Origin: Gigaspora rosea
Taxonomy: Eukaryota > Glomeromycota > Glomeromycetes > Diversisporales > Gigasporaceae
DNA: 64,000 nt
Direction of reading: 5' to 3'
NCBI GenBank assembly: GCA_003550325.1
Contig: QKWP01000371.1
Coordinates: 224,605-288,604 of the forward strand
Made by a program: the position numbers and the translations under genes. The stretch's first letter is position 1, and each line of letters starts with the position of its first letter. The notes beneath the pieces are model-generated. The model was not told the origin of the DNA. It did no database searches and saw only the letters and a list, made by a program, of their open reading frames with translations. Positions 46,908 through 58,200 of this stretch are shown one piece after another.

Positions 46908-47276
46908 TTACTCAATAAGACCCAATTCTCGAAGATGCTCTGGAATAACTATATATGATTCTTCGTAATACCAGACATATCTTAAAACAATCTAGTTTTC
47001 TTCGCACAATTCTTTCTTGAGTTGATCCCGTGCTTGCTGTTTAATAAAATTATTAGGACTTTTTTTATGAAAGAATTTGTGATATTTTTCATGTTGTTCT
47101 CCTTGTACTTCAATCGCAAAACCATAATCATGGTAGAGAATATACATGAGGACGAAATTATTTCGGGTTCTAAAACCCAAAATTAAAATTTGATGACAAA
47201 ATTGTTTTTGACCTATTTTACTTAAAAACGAAATTATTTGATACTTTTTTTGAATAGATGAAATTATAAAGAACAT
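46908..47276 (-). pseudogene. Fragment of an endonuclease-fold domain protein
   Basis: Reads YHDYGFAIEVQGEQHEKYHK, then QQARDQLKKELCEEN, a TAG stop (about 46992), and continues in frame RYVWYYEESYIVIPEHLREL to TAA at 46908-46910. The D...IEVQG..QH pattern followed by a conserved Lys/Glu helix and a final beta strand resembles Vsr-like or PD-(D/E)XK nuclease domains common as a dispersed family in Rhizophagus. The stop replaces what is usually Trp (TGG to TAG). The N-terminus is not recognisable. Confidence 0.55.
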
Positions 47277-47383
47277 ATCTATATAAATTTTATGTGCTCT
47301 TCCTTATAAAAAATTTAAATTTTCTCTAATGAAGACGAAATAGGCCTTTTTCAATTCAGTAGCATCACTAGTAGGCTTATATA

Positions 47384-48116
47384 TAGGGATGTTAAGTGGT
47401 TTGTTCAGTTCAGTTTCAGTCCAGTCCCATAAAGTTCAAGAAAAAAATGAACTGAACTGAAGTTTATAAACTTCAGTTCAATTTTAAAGTTTAAACTTGA
47501 TAAACTTAAAGTATAAACTTGAGGTTAACTTTGAAGTTCAAACTTTAGTTCATGAACCTAAGTTCACTAGAGCTATTATCCAGTAAGAAAATAATTATCC
47601 AGGCAGGTCAGATATTGTCTGACCTGCCTGGATAATTATTTTCCTACTTAATCATGATAAATGTTAGATTTATAGTTGTTAGACGAACCTCAAAGTTTCA
47701 TGCTAACAAAACTACATACGTACTAACAAATTAAGATTGCATCATAACTTGCTGTACAATAGAATCAAAAGACTTTGTTGTAACTTTGGTTGACAAAATG
47801 TCTTTCTAAACATGCATAATATGTATGTATGTACATTCATACAAAGATTCGACATGCCATATTACAAATTATATTTATTTACTGATAATTTCTTTATTGT
47901 ACTATTACGATTGTTATAACCAGGTTCATATAAACTGAGTTTTCAAACCAGTTTTATATAAGCTAAGATTATAAACTGGGTTTATAAAGCAGGTTTATAA
48001 ACTAAATTATAAAACTGGTTCAAGAACTTGTTGTTAATTTTTTTTTAAATGTACGGCTAAAAGAGTAGTTTGAACCAGGTTCGGACCCGGTTCATTTGAA
48101 TGACTTAACATCTTTA
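47384..48116. mobile_element. Probable hAT element with low-complexity interior
   Basis: Ends TAGGGATGTTAAGT and its near inverse ACTTAACATCTTTA. Flanks CTTATATA and CTTATTGT agree at 5-6 of 8. The interior left part is made of AAGTTCA/TGAACTT words (47400-47575), the right part of AACTGGTTT/AACCAGGTT words (47920-48100). A near-perfect hairpin lies inside. Confidence 0.6.
47583..47647. repeat. 30-bp-arm hairpin, one mismatch
   Basis: Arms GTAAGAAAATAATTATCCAG... and its complement, 29 of 30 paired, around a 5-base loop TATTG. It is GC-richer at the tip (GGCAGGTCAGA). It is probably a tiny young MITE. Confidence 0.9.
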
Positions 48117-48236
48117 CTTATTGTCCGGAGCAAAGCGAAGGACCTTTAGTTTCTACGTATCATGATACAAAAGTTATTTTCTTGATGCATCACATATTAA
48201 AATATCAAAATGCAACTTTGCACTTTCTGTCATCTA

Positions 48237-48561
48237 CTTCAGTATTGCCATCAAAATTCACCCCCACGTAATCAGTACCAAAATTCTTTCAAGTTCATTT
48301 ATATTAGGTTAGGGTTAGGGTGAGTACTTAGTTAGGGTTTGGGTTTAGGTTGAAATATAGTAAAATCGCTCAAGGAAAACTTTTTTTTAGTTAAATAAAG
48401 TGGTTTCTTATGCAAACTTTTGAGAAATAAGCTTTTTTTGATAAAAGAGACGTTTTGTGACATTTGTTTTGAATTTTCCTGATCGTGTTACGTTACACCA
48501 AATTATGGTCTTTTATTGGCCAATAATCACGTGCAGGTAAATTTTGATGGCGATACTGGGG
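48237..48561. mobile_element. TA-flanked MITE with telomere-like core
   Basis: Ends CTTCAGTATTGCCATCAAAA / inverse CCCCAGTATCGCCATCAAAA, TA at 48235-48236 and 48562-48563. The core 48306-48355 contains TTAGGTTAGGGTTAGGGTG and TTAGGGTTTGGGTTTAGG. Confidence 0.8.
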
Positions 48562-48619
48562 TAGATCTTTCCGTCTGTCCACTCACATGATTTTTAAATT
48601 ATTTTTAATTGGCCAATTT

Positions 48620-49255
48620 ATGTAATTGATAATAACTTTTGATCCACTAGTCCGTTTTGGATGATTTAACTATCAAAATGTTCGTCTTGATGAGACGATT
48701 CTAACAAGCCCAAAATCGTTAAAATCCAATCACAGGATCCCAAGATTGTTTATTACTAAGTAAATTTCTTTACTATTGAATAAATTTTGATTCACTGGGC
48801 CGTTTTGGATGATTTAACCACCAAAATGTTTGTCTCAGTGAGATGATTCTAACACGCTCAAAATTGTTAAATTCCAATCACAGGATCCAAAGATCAATAA
48901 AGATTTATCAATCATTAAATTAAATTGATTTTTATATATAAAATCAAGTTGATTAAATAATTGATAAATCTTTATTAATTTTTGGATCCTGTGATTGGAA
49001 TTTAACGATTTTGGGCTTGTTAGAATCGTCTCATTGAGACGAACATTTTGGTTGTTAAATCATCCAAAAAAGCATGTGGATCAAAAGTTATTCAATAGTA
49101 AAGAAATTTACTTAGTGATGAATGATCTTGGGATCCTGTGATTGGATTTTAACGATTTTGGGCTTGTTAGGAATCATCTCATCGAGATGAGCATTTTGAT
49201 AGTTAAATCATCCAAAATGGACTGGTGGATCAAAAGTTATTATTAATTCCATAAA
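48620..49255. repeat. Large foldback, arms of about 300 bp
   Basis: The left arm (48620-48905) and right arm (48955-49255) are inverted copies around a short AT palindrome. Each arm holds two tandem subunits of about 155 bp built on TTTTGATCCA...GGATGATTTAAC...GAGACGA..CTAACA...CCAATCACAGGATCC. Non-coding. Confidence 0.85.
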
Positions 49256-49549
49256 TTAGAACATATATAAAGTTTATAGTACAAGAAATAAAATTGAGTT
49301 TTAGACAAACAATGCTATGCTTTTATCTAGTAAATAGCAAACTTTTTGAATTATTATATTTATATAAATATTTAGCTCTGGACAAACAATGCTATGCATT
49401 TACCTAGTAGTACTTCTAATTTATAGTAATAAAACAATATATACTATATTATAGTATATTGAAAAATTATTAGCCTGAAATTAAAAGATTTATAATTATT
49501 TTAACATAATATATAATTTATATTATTAGGTTGAAGGTGGTTAGCAATC

Positions 49550-50280
49550 ACATTATTACTAATTTTTTTTGCCACTATTTTGTCATCTAAAAAATTCAAC
49601 CATTTATCAAATAAAAGCCATGTCAAATTTTTTTCAAATTTCAAGATATTATAACAACTACCAAGTCCAATTTGGTGAACTTTTTTTATTTGAATTCTAT
49701 AGATTCAAAGAATTCAAAGTAATTGTTGACTAAAAGTTTGAAAAATTTTGGTACAACTTTTTATTTTGATAGATGTTTTGAATTTTTTGAAACTTTGAGC
49801 AAAGATATCTAGACAATAACCAAGTCAAATTCAATAAAAATTTTTTTTTTTGAATTCTCTGAGTTTATAGAATTCAAATAAAAAAAGTTCATCAAATTTG
49901 GCTTGGCAAGTTATCAAGTTATCTTCACTCAAAGTTTAAAAAAAACTTGGTGCAGCTTATGTTTTGATAGACGGGTTGAATTTTGAAACTTTGAGTGAAG
50001 ATATAATGACAATCGTCAAGTCAAATTCAATAAAGCTTTTTTTCTTTGAAATTCCATGAATTTATAGAATCCAAATAAAAAAAAAGTTCATCGAATTTGA
50101 CTTAGTAGTTATCAAGCTCAAAGTTTGAAAAAAATTTTGGCGCAACTTCTATTTTGATAGACGTTAAGAATTTTTTGAGATTTTGGTGAAGATTTGACTT
50201 AGTGGTTGTCAGGATATCTTTGCTCAAAATTTGAAAAAAAATTTAAAAATTTTGATTTACGGGAGGGACGAATATATATA
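49550..50280. repeat. Tandem of imperfect palindromic units
   Basis: About three units alternate AACTTTTT.ATTTGAATTCTA.GATTCAAA.AATTCAAA with ATTTTGATAGACG.TTTGAA and AACTTTGAGCAAAGATAT, giving a pattern readable on both strands. No gene. Confidence 0.65.
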
Positions 50281-50795
50281 TAAAAAAAATTTACATGTGA
50301 CAATAGTGTGACGTATGAATGATATACTACAAAAACTTCAACGTGTTGCTATGAACCCCTCTCCTTATTATTAATAATATTAACAAAGTATTTAACAAAT
50401 TTACAAAAAACAAGTCACATATTTTGTTGTGTCGGTAGCAATGCTCAAAAAAATGGCCTGGTCATTTGCCAACATTGATATCAAACTGCATCGTTTACAT
50501 AACATAATTGAGTGAAAAATAATGGCACAATAAATAAATACAAATCGATAACAAAAATTAGTTTAATAACACTAATTGTCCGGAAAAACGTCATAATAAT
50601 AGCTCTAATTTCCGGAAATTCATAGAGAATATGTTTGTTCGTAGTATAGAAAATGCATCAGTCAAGTTACCAATTACGTCCGCGAAGAATAAGTTGAAGC
50701 ATTTGAATATACAGTATTGTAATTTGGTGATCTTTTAAAACAAATATAATAAGTCATTGATATAAATAATGATAAAGTTTGGTATCTAACTCATT
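50281..50795. other. Gene-free stretch, SNX4 3' side
   Basis: No coding signal. It probably includes the 3' end of the SNX4 transcript. Confidence 0.4.
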
Positions 50796-52975
50796 TCAGG
50801 CTTGAAATTTAATATCATCCAGAATGGGAATAATTTCTTCCCATAATTCAACACCCTGTAATAAATATATAATTTTTTACAATAAAAAGTAAAAAAAAAT
50901 CAAAAATAAAAAATAAAAAATTTAGAACTATTAGCAAGATAAATTAATCAATTACCTGGCGATAAAACTCGACATGGCTGTCAGCATATGCAAGTAAACA
51001 ATCCTTCATCTCAATAGTCTTTGCGGTTTGAAATATCTCGTATTCTTTAGCAACTTCTAAGGAGAATTGATCGGAAACGTCATTGCTATTCTCAACTTCT
51101 TTTTCAAGCTAAATAATAAATAACAGTTAAATTCACTTTACTGACTTTGTAAATCATAATTTTCACGGCTGAAACTGGAAATCAGGGTCCTCGAATTAAA
51201 AAATATAAACCCTGCTAAAATCCACTTATACTTTTTTATTTATAAAACTAACACTAAACCCTAACCTAACTAAAAAAAAAAAAAAGAAGATAAAAAATGC
51301 ACCCAAAAAACTTTGAAAATTTGCATATTAAAATATTTAAAATCTCCAGCTTCAGCCGTTACAACAATTAAAAATAATTTATAGCTACCTCAGCAATTTT
51401 TGAATCAAGCTTCTGTAAGCGCTCTTTTTTCACTTGTTCCTGATCCACACCTTTGATATTATCTACTGTTTCACGTAAAAAAGAGGATATACCGGTAGAT
51501 GATTTGCCAGTATTCATAAGATTCTCGCGTTCCATATGAGCATTTTGCAAGTATTCCGAAAGATCTTCAAAATCAACTTGCTTTTGGTCTCGCAGCTTTA
51601 AAACATTCTGTGAATGAGAATGACTATTTAAATTGATAGCTAATATCTAAAAATAAATAGAGATTTATCTAATCTCCTAATGCGTTTACCTTTACACAGT
51701 GACAATAGGTTAGATAATCCCGGATTTGAGCTAAATATCCATTTTCTTCTCGATAGGTCTGAGAAAAAAGACAGATACCAGATTAGCAACATTTCAAATT
51801 TTCACTATTATACGTTTTGTAGCCATTAAAGAATGGCAAACCATCCGTTTCCATGCATCAGCAAATTTGGAAATCGTATCACCAAATTGTTCAAGTGGTG
51901 CAGTGATTCCAGTCTCTAATTGACCTAATCCAGCTATACTTGAACCGAAATCTCTATAATCAACTTCCAAGTCTAAAAATTTATAGAATAAAAGCTCAAC
52001 TTATTATTGTACTAAATAAAGTATTTATAAAAATAATAATGACTAATGGCAATTACCAGTCTGCCTTTTGATAATCTTTTGATATAATCTATCAATGGTT
52101 TGCAGATTTTCTTCAAGCTTGTCAACACTTTCTTTAATTTCAACAAACTTTTCATCTGGTTTCTTAAGTTTAGAAAATGCATTGAGTAGAGCATCCCCTA
52201 AGTTTTCAAAAACACCATCTCCTGATTTCTTTTGCCTATATAAAGAAGATTCTCTATTCTATTTACGAAATAGAATAATGTTTCTTTTAAATTAATATAA
52301 CTTGCTATGAAAAAACCACATTATGCCAAATTACCCATTCTCTTGATTCCAAAAATATCCTAAAGTATTCACTCCTTTGCAAAGTAGGATGACGACTTAA
52401 TCTTGTTAAAAACCTTTGAAGGCTATTGAATTAAATATATTCATTATAGAGGAACTTACATATCATTCTCAAAAACTAAAGCTTAAAATAATAACTAATT
52501 TAACCTAGCTCGTCGTTTCTCTACAAACTCTGGTCCGAACCGATCTCCAGTTATATACTCTGCATATTTATAGATACATTTAATTTGATGTTATATAAAA
52601 AACTCACGATTAATGTTCTATCCTTCTTACCCATTCGATGTCTGTCAGGCAAAGGTGGCACTACACACGCGGCAAAGTCCCGTGAAAGAGAATTATGTAA
52701 CCATACGAAATCCTGAAATCTCCTTCGAACGCTCACGGTAGGTGAGGAAAATGTATCTAAGGTCGTCTTAATTTGAGATAAAGATCTTAGCTAGTCTATC
52801 TTTTGTTATAAGGTTTTTTTTTTTGCCGTACCTTTGTCGTTATTAAATAAGAAATGAATGCATCCTTAGTTCCGTCGAATTCTTTCAATGGTTCCGCGAC
52901 GGTGATTGTCATGGGAAAAGCAGTAGATATCGCCGCATTAGATGCATTTGAATGTGATAGTTGATCTGGATTCAT
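50796..52975 (-). CDS. SNX4: Sorting nexin 4 / Atg24 (PX-BAR protein)
   Basis: Endosomal PX-BAR sorting nexin that retrieves SNAREs and supports selective autophagy. Ten exons (minus strand): 52975-52832, 52766-52631, 52559-52505, 52422-52335, 52235-52057, 51972-51842, 51758-51696, 51607-51389, 51108-50956 and 50855-50796. The product is about 408 residues. The PX domain (about residues 22-140) has RRRFQDFVWLHNSL and VPPLPDRHRM for PI3P binding, then YITGDRFGPEFVEKRRASLQ and LSRHPTLQRS. The BAR part has DYRDFGSSIAGLGQLETGI and the coiled LKLRDQKQVDFEDLSEYLQ region, ending DDIKFQA. Anomaly: the exon 4 donor (phase 0) and exon 5 acceptor are one base out of phase, while both flanking exons are clearly SNX4. 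This could be an unseen splice choice, assembly error or mutation. All other junctions are consistent. Confidence 0.85.
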
Positions 52976-53697
52976 TAGGGTTGAGTAGAATAGATATAGT
53001 GGTGGTCAAATGTTTCGCATACTCGTATTTGAAGCAAAAAAAGCAATATCTCGTGATGCCAACTATGATGTAATCGCCATAATTTGTCATAATTACTGAA
53101 TTACTGAATTAGGCATTCATTACTTTGCATGTGCAAGTAGTCGTTTTTTGTGCAAGAAAAGTTCTAAATGTATATGCAATTAAGAGCTTGCGCAAAAATA
53201 ACATGTGAGAGAAATTTTAAAATTTTATTGTACAAAATTTAGTCTGAAAATGAAATGAATATAAAATACGAGCAAGGCTGAGCTTAAATTTTGAGAAAAT
53301 ATCCAAAATATTAACAAAAAATATAAAATATAGATTTTATTGATTTTATTAAACAATATTGGGTCTATTAATATTAATTAGGCTTTATAATATCAGATAT
53401 TAGCTTTATTGATATTTAATATACACATCACCAATTCTAAATAAGAATTTAAATTTTTAAAAAATCATTTTTACTTAATTGCTTTTACAAATAACAAAGT
53501 TTTATTATTATTAATAAATTTTTTAAAATTCTAACGCTATCAAATTGCGCTTTTTGTTTTCTTGTATTGTTTTGCATTTTTTGTCAGTTTACCAAAGGGT
53601 ATAACTTTTAATTGGCTTGATGTCACGTAACTAGTATTCGCAAAGTTATTTTGGAATCCAAAGCCCATTTAAGCTTAAGTTGTTACATAAAGTAGAT
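52976..53697. other. SNX4 upstream region
   Basis: AT-rich, no gene. It should include the SNX4 promoter; no motif assigned. Confidence 0.4.
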
Positions 53698-54255
53698 ATG
53701 GGTATTATGGCGCACCTACGATTGTTAGTAATAAAAATTTTTTTAAAAAAAGATTTATTCCCAAAATTTATCAAATTAAAATAGGTTAATTTCTAGCCTT
53801 TATCCTTACTCCTGTACTCTAACATTAAAGAGATTTAATAAAAATTGTTTATTTTATTTTATGCATTGTGATAATCACCTATGGATTATTAGTTATTTTC
53901 ATTAAAATAACATTCGATTTACTACCTAATAATAAAACAAATCTTGGTATTTTAAAAAAAAAAAACTTTTTTTTTTTGCACTATACATATTGATATTCAA
54001 TATTGTGTTACAATATATAGTTATTTTATACTTTGCTGATCTCTTCCCCTGAATTGTCCAATTAATACCTGGTTTTCCTCATTTCTTGACCAGAATTGAT
54101 TGATTTTTGTATCATTAGATTCGTCTCAATAAGACGAATCGAATGATACTAAAATTATTTGAATTGGATCAGTGAACCGCAAGATATCAAAAAAAACATA
54201 AGTGCATTACAGTATTATCAGTGCGCCACAATACCCCCTGCGCCATAATACTCAT
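53698..54255. mobile_element. Inverted-repeat element with 17-bp ends
   Basis: ATGGGTATTATGGCGCA on the left, TGCGCCATAATACTCAT on the right (one mismatch), with an extra GTGCGCCACAATACCC copy near the right end. A central hairpin (ATTCGTCTCAATAAGACGAAT) is at about 54119-54139. It lies 40 bp beyond the stop of the next gene. Confidence 0.7.
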
Positions 54256-54297
54256 CGTCCACATAATATTCGATATTTTTAATAAATTAAGAGCAAA

Positions 54298-55038
54298 TTA
54301 TAACTTTGACCGACTTTGTTTTTCATAATTCATCTGTCTAAATAATTCAACAAATATTCTTTTGGTGTAATCTTTTTTTAATTCTTCGTTCTCCGTCGAT
54401 CCAATTAAATTTACTAGTTTCTTGATAGTTCTAATTGCAACTGGCGGATTTAAAAGTTGTTTCGTATATTGATTAACTTTGTTATTCAGTTCTTCGTGAT
54501 CTTTCACAATGCATGTAATGAATTTATCTAAAACCCCTTGTTCTGCTGATATCTTTTCTCCAGTCAGCATATATTGTTTTGCCTTGAATAAACCAATCTC
54601 TGGAACAATATATCGTGAAATTATAGCAGGTACAACGCCTATTTTTATTTCTGGAAATGAAAAATATGCTTCTTTTAATGCTATTCTAATATCTGTTGTA
54701 AACACTAAACCGAGACCACCTCCTAAGGCTGGTCCATTTATCTTGGCGATTACGGGTTTACAACAATCGTTAATAGTTTTATAAAAGCGATAACCTGCTT
54801 CAAAAATATTTGAAAGTTCTTCAGGTATTGTACTTGAAGTTTGTAAATCAAACCCCGTACAAAAAAACTTTCCTGCTCCAGTTATTACGATAATACGTAC
54901 TGAAGGATCTTCTTCAACTTTAGTGAAGAGGTTAAGGAATTCTACTACCATATCAGAGTTAAGGGCATTACCACGTTCTGGTCTGTTTAAAGTTATAGTT
55001 GCAACTTGACTTGACACTTCCACAAGTACTTGGTCCAT
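54298..55038 (-). CDS. Peroxisomal enoyl-CoA hydratase/isomerase-family protein
   Basis: A crotonase-fold enzyme of 246 residues in one exon, starting MDQVLVEVSSQVATITLNRP. The oxyanion hole and CoA site are visible in GKFFCTGFDL (about 56-65) and NGPALGGGLGLVF (101-113). Of the two hydratase glutamates, the second is kept (Glu130 in SFPEIKIG), while the position after the GGG loop is Gly110, not Glu. Single-glutamate members are typically delta3,delta2-enoyl-CoA isomerases, so isomerase is more likely than hydratase. The C-terminus is RSKL, a canonical PTS1, placing it in the peroxisome. It is divergent from RRP6, with 198 bp between starts. It is not far from the PEX12 gene, whose product serves PTS1 import. 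Confidence 0.9.
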   Translation of the reverse strand: MDQVLVEVSSQVATITLNRPERGNALNSDMVVEFLNLFTKVEEDPSVRIIVITGAGKFFCTGFDLQTSSTIPEELSNIFEAGYRFYKTINDCCKPVIAKINGPALGGGLGLVFTTDIRIALKEAYFSFPEIKIGVVPAIISRYIVPEIGLFKAKQYMLTGEKISAEQGVLDKFITCIVKDHEELNNKVNQYTKQLLNPPVAIRTIKKLVNLIGSTENEELKKDYTKRIFVELFRQMNYEKQSRSKL

Positions 55039-55236
55039 TTAAACTCGGGCGATAATATGTGCACTACGTTAACCATCATATCTGATACAGTACCAGGTAC
55101 TCTAAAATTATCAACGCAGCCAATCAGAATCAGAATATCTGTCTATTAAACAAAGTCACGAGACATCAACTAGTCACTTATTACAGTATATTTTACAGCG
55201 GTAAAATAACAAAAAAAAAAAAAATAAGGCTTTCTA
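55039..55236. promoter_or_regulatory. 198-bp divergent promoter, isomerase/RRP6
   Basis: Only 198 bp separate two divergent start codons, so both promoters must lie here or overlap the genes. A poly-A tract sits just before the RRP6 ATG. No specific site named. Confidence 0.6.
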
Positions 55237-58200
55237 ATGACGGAAAACACTAGTGTACCTCCTATACTGACCCTTGAAAATTACGAAAGTTTTCGAACAA
55301 ATGCGTATGCAACGATAGAAACTTATGCCAGGAAGCAAAAATCTACACTTCCACCTGGGGAGGTTGCTTTTTGTCGGACTGTTGATCCCGCGTCTGCTCT
55401 CGCGCTGGAAAGACTATCTACCAAAATAAAAAATAAGCTAAATCGTCTGTTAGTAAATGCTGACATACCCGGTACTGAAATGCTCGGTAGAGTTAATGAT
55501 GCAAAGGATTTTGATATTTGGTTTAAAGATTTGGTTACTATGAATGATTCATTGATTGACGGTGTGGTACGTGCAAACTCTAAGCAATCAATTTCTAAAC
55601 GATATTCTCAAGCATTTTATTTTTGCAGAACGCATCCTTGGATGAATTAACCGGTCGTAACCAAAAATTCGCGAGCTCTACAGCGGATATACCAACATCA
55701 ATGGTTGCACAAGTTAGAGCGAGAGTATGTTTTTATTTTTCTAAAAAAAAAAAAATAAAAAAAATAAAAAAAATTTTTTTGGGCTTATTTTTATTAACTT
55801 CCGATCTTCCATCAGTCGGGGGATATCAACATCGTATACTCTCGTAACATTACTCGACCACAAGCAAAATTTAAAGATAAAATTGACAATTCTGGTGCTC
55901 CTTTTATCCCTAAGCTTCCAAATAAGCCAAATGCAATTATACCATTAAAACTGGGCGGTGTGGAAGAAGGTTCTGTGTAAGTCTTAATTTTTAGATATTA
56001 ATCCATTTTTATCGTTTATATTTCATATAATAATATATCACATTTTTAGATATCCCCATCCATACCGATACGAGATAACTCATCTTACATACCCATCATT
56101 CATTTTTGAAGAGAAGGAGCCAATACAATATCGACCTCTTGATGATACCCCACTCATTTGGGTCGATACATTAGAAGGGTTAACTGCTATGTGTCAGAAA
56201 TTAGAATCTTCTCAGGAGATTGCTGTGGACCTTGAGGTTTGTATATATAGTATATATATATACACATTGTTAATTTTAATGTTTATAAAATACTAATTTA
56301 CGTCCATTTTATTATGTCGATTATTATGTAAATTTATTACGTCGATTAACTACTAGCATCACGATTATCGATCATACCAAGGTTTTACTTGTCTAATACA
56401 GATCAGCACGCGAGATGAGGATTTCATTGTGGATGTTTTGGAATTGAGACACCATTTGCATATGTTAAATAATTCTTTCACCAACCCTAATACCCTGAAG
56501 GTAAAATTCTCTTAAATATATATATATGCAGTGAGACTTCATGCAGTCACACTCATTTATAATTATACCTCCCATAAGTGCGCTTTTTTTTTCTTTTTTT
56601 TTTTTTTTTTTTTATGGTCCCAGATATAATAAAATTTAAGAAATTTGACCTCTTTAGAAGCTGACCCGAAGGGCGTGATTGTAGGGTGGTCTTACTGTAT
56701 ATATATATTATATCAATTTTTCTTTTATTAGAAGCTTTTTAAATCTTTTTATTTTATTCATATATGATTGATCTATTGTTGAATAGGTCTTTCATGGTGC
56801 CGATTACGATATTACTTGGCTACAAAAAGATTTCGGCGTTTATGTGGTTAACTTATTTGACACTAATCAGGCATCTCACCTTCTGGGTAATTAATTGGTC
56901 GCTTATCTTATTATAATGTTTAGTATATATCTTAATTAATTGACAACAAAAATAGAAATGCGTTTTCATTCTTTGGCATATTTGTTAAAACATTATTGTC
57001 ATGTGGATGCTGACAAGAAATTTCAGTTGGCAGATTGGAGATTAAGGTATCTGTTTGATTCAATATAACGTCCTTATTGATTTGTTTATTTGTTGTTTAT
57101 TATTATTTAATTTCTTTTATCTATTTAGGCCTCTTACAGAAGAAATGATAAATTACGCTCGTTGCGATACGCATTATTTATTATACATCTATGATAGGAT
57201 GCGTAATGAATTGATTCAAAATTCTGTCACTACGACTTATAATTTGTTGAAAGTTACGCTTGATCGTTCTGCTGAGATTTCACTTAAATGTTATGAGACT
57301 TTTCGTTATGATCCTAATGGTGAAGACCCGAATGGTTACCAGAAGTTACTAGCCAAATGGAATTTTCCATTAAATAAACAACAGGTTGGTTTCATTGTTT
57401 TGATTTAAGTTTAGTTTTTGTTCATGTAAATAACATTGGGGAAATTATAGCTTGCGGTGTTTAAAGCTCTTCATGCTTGGAGAGATAATAAAGCCAGGGA
57501 AGAAGATGAGAGTTTAGCGTGTGTAATTTATCATTTGTTTGTTAAAATTTTTGAAATATTATTATGTTAGTAAATAACTTCAATCCTAATATCTTTTAAT
57601 ATTCATTATGATAGTTATGTGCTTCCAAATGATATACTTTTTACCCTTTCAGAAAAAATGCCGGATGATTCCAAAGATATAACTTCCTTATGTAGAAATA
57701 TAGTTCCTCCACTCGTTCGGGAAAATACTTTAGAGCTGGTTAGCCTGATTACTGATGCTAAAAATAGTGTCTTAAATTCAACGAGTAACTTTGACAACAA
57801 ACCTGTAAAAACTGAACGTGAGATAAGAACTGTGACATCAAATAGTGAGCCCATTCTCAATTGTAAGTTTATATTATATAATTTATTCTCGTATATTTTT
57901 TTTCCAAAATCAAAATGCTTAATTTATATCTCTCAAGCTAAAAATGTAAAATGGGTTTTGGATACATCTCATCCTAAATACAATGCTGATGACTATAAAG
58001 AAAAAAAGTCGGTATTATTTGGTGATTTTTATATTGAGGTTCGTGATTTATCAACATTAATCATTTGTGATTTCTTTGAAAGCATTCCGATATAACCTTG
58101 AATCTTTAACAGAATGGAGTGAACGAAACATCAAAAAAGAAAGTTTCAGAAATTCTCTCAAATCTTACATTTGCACTTCCTGTACTTCCTAAATCCATCT

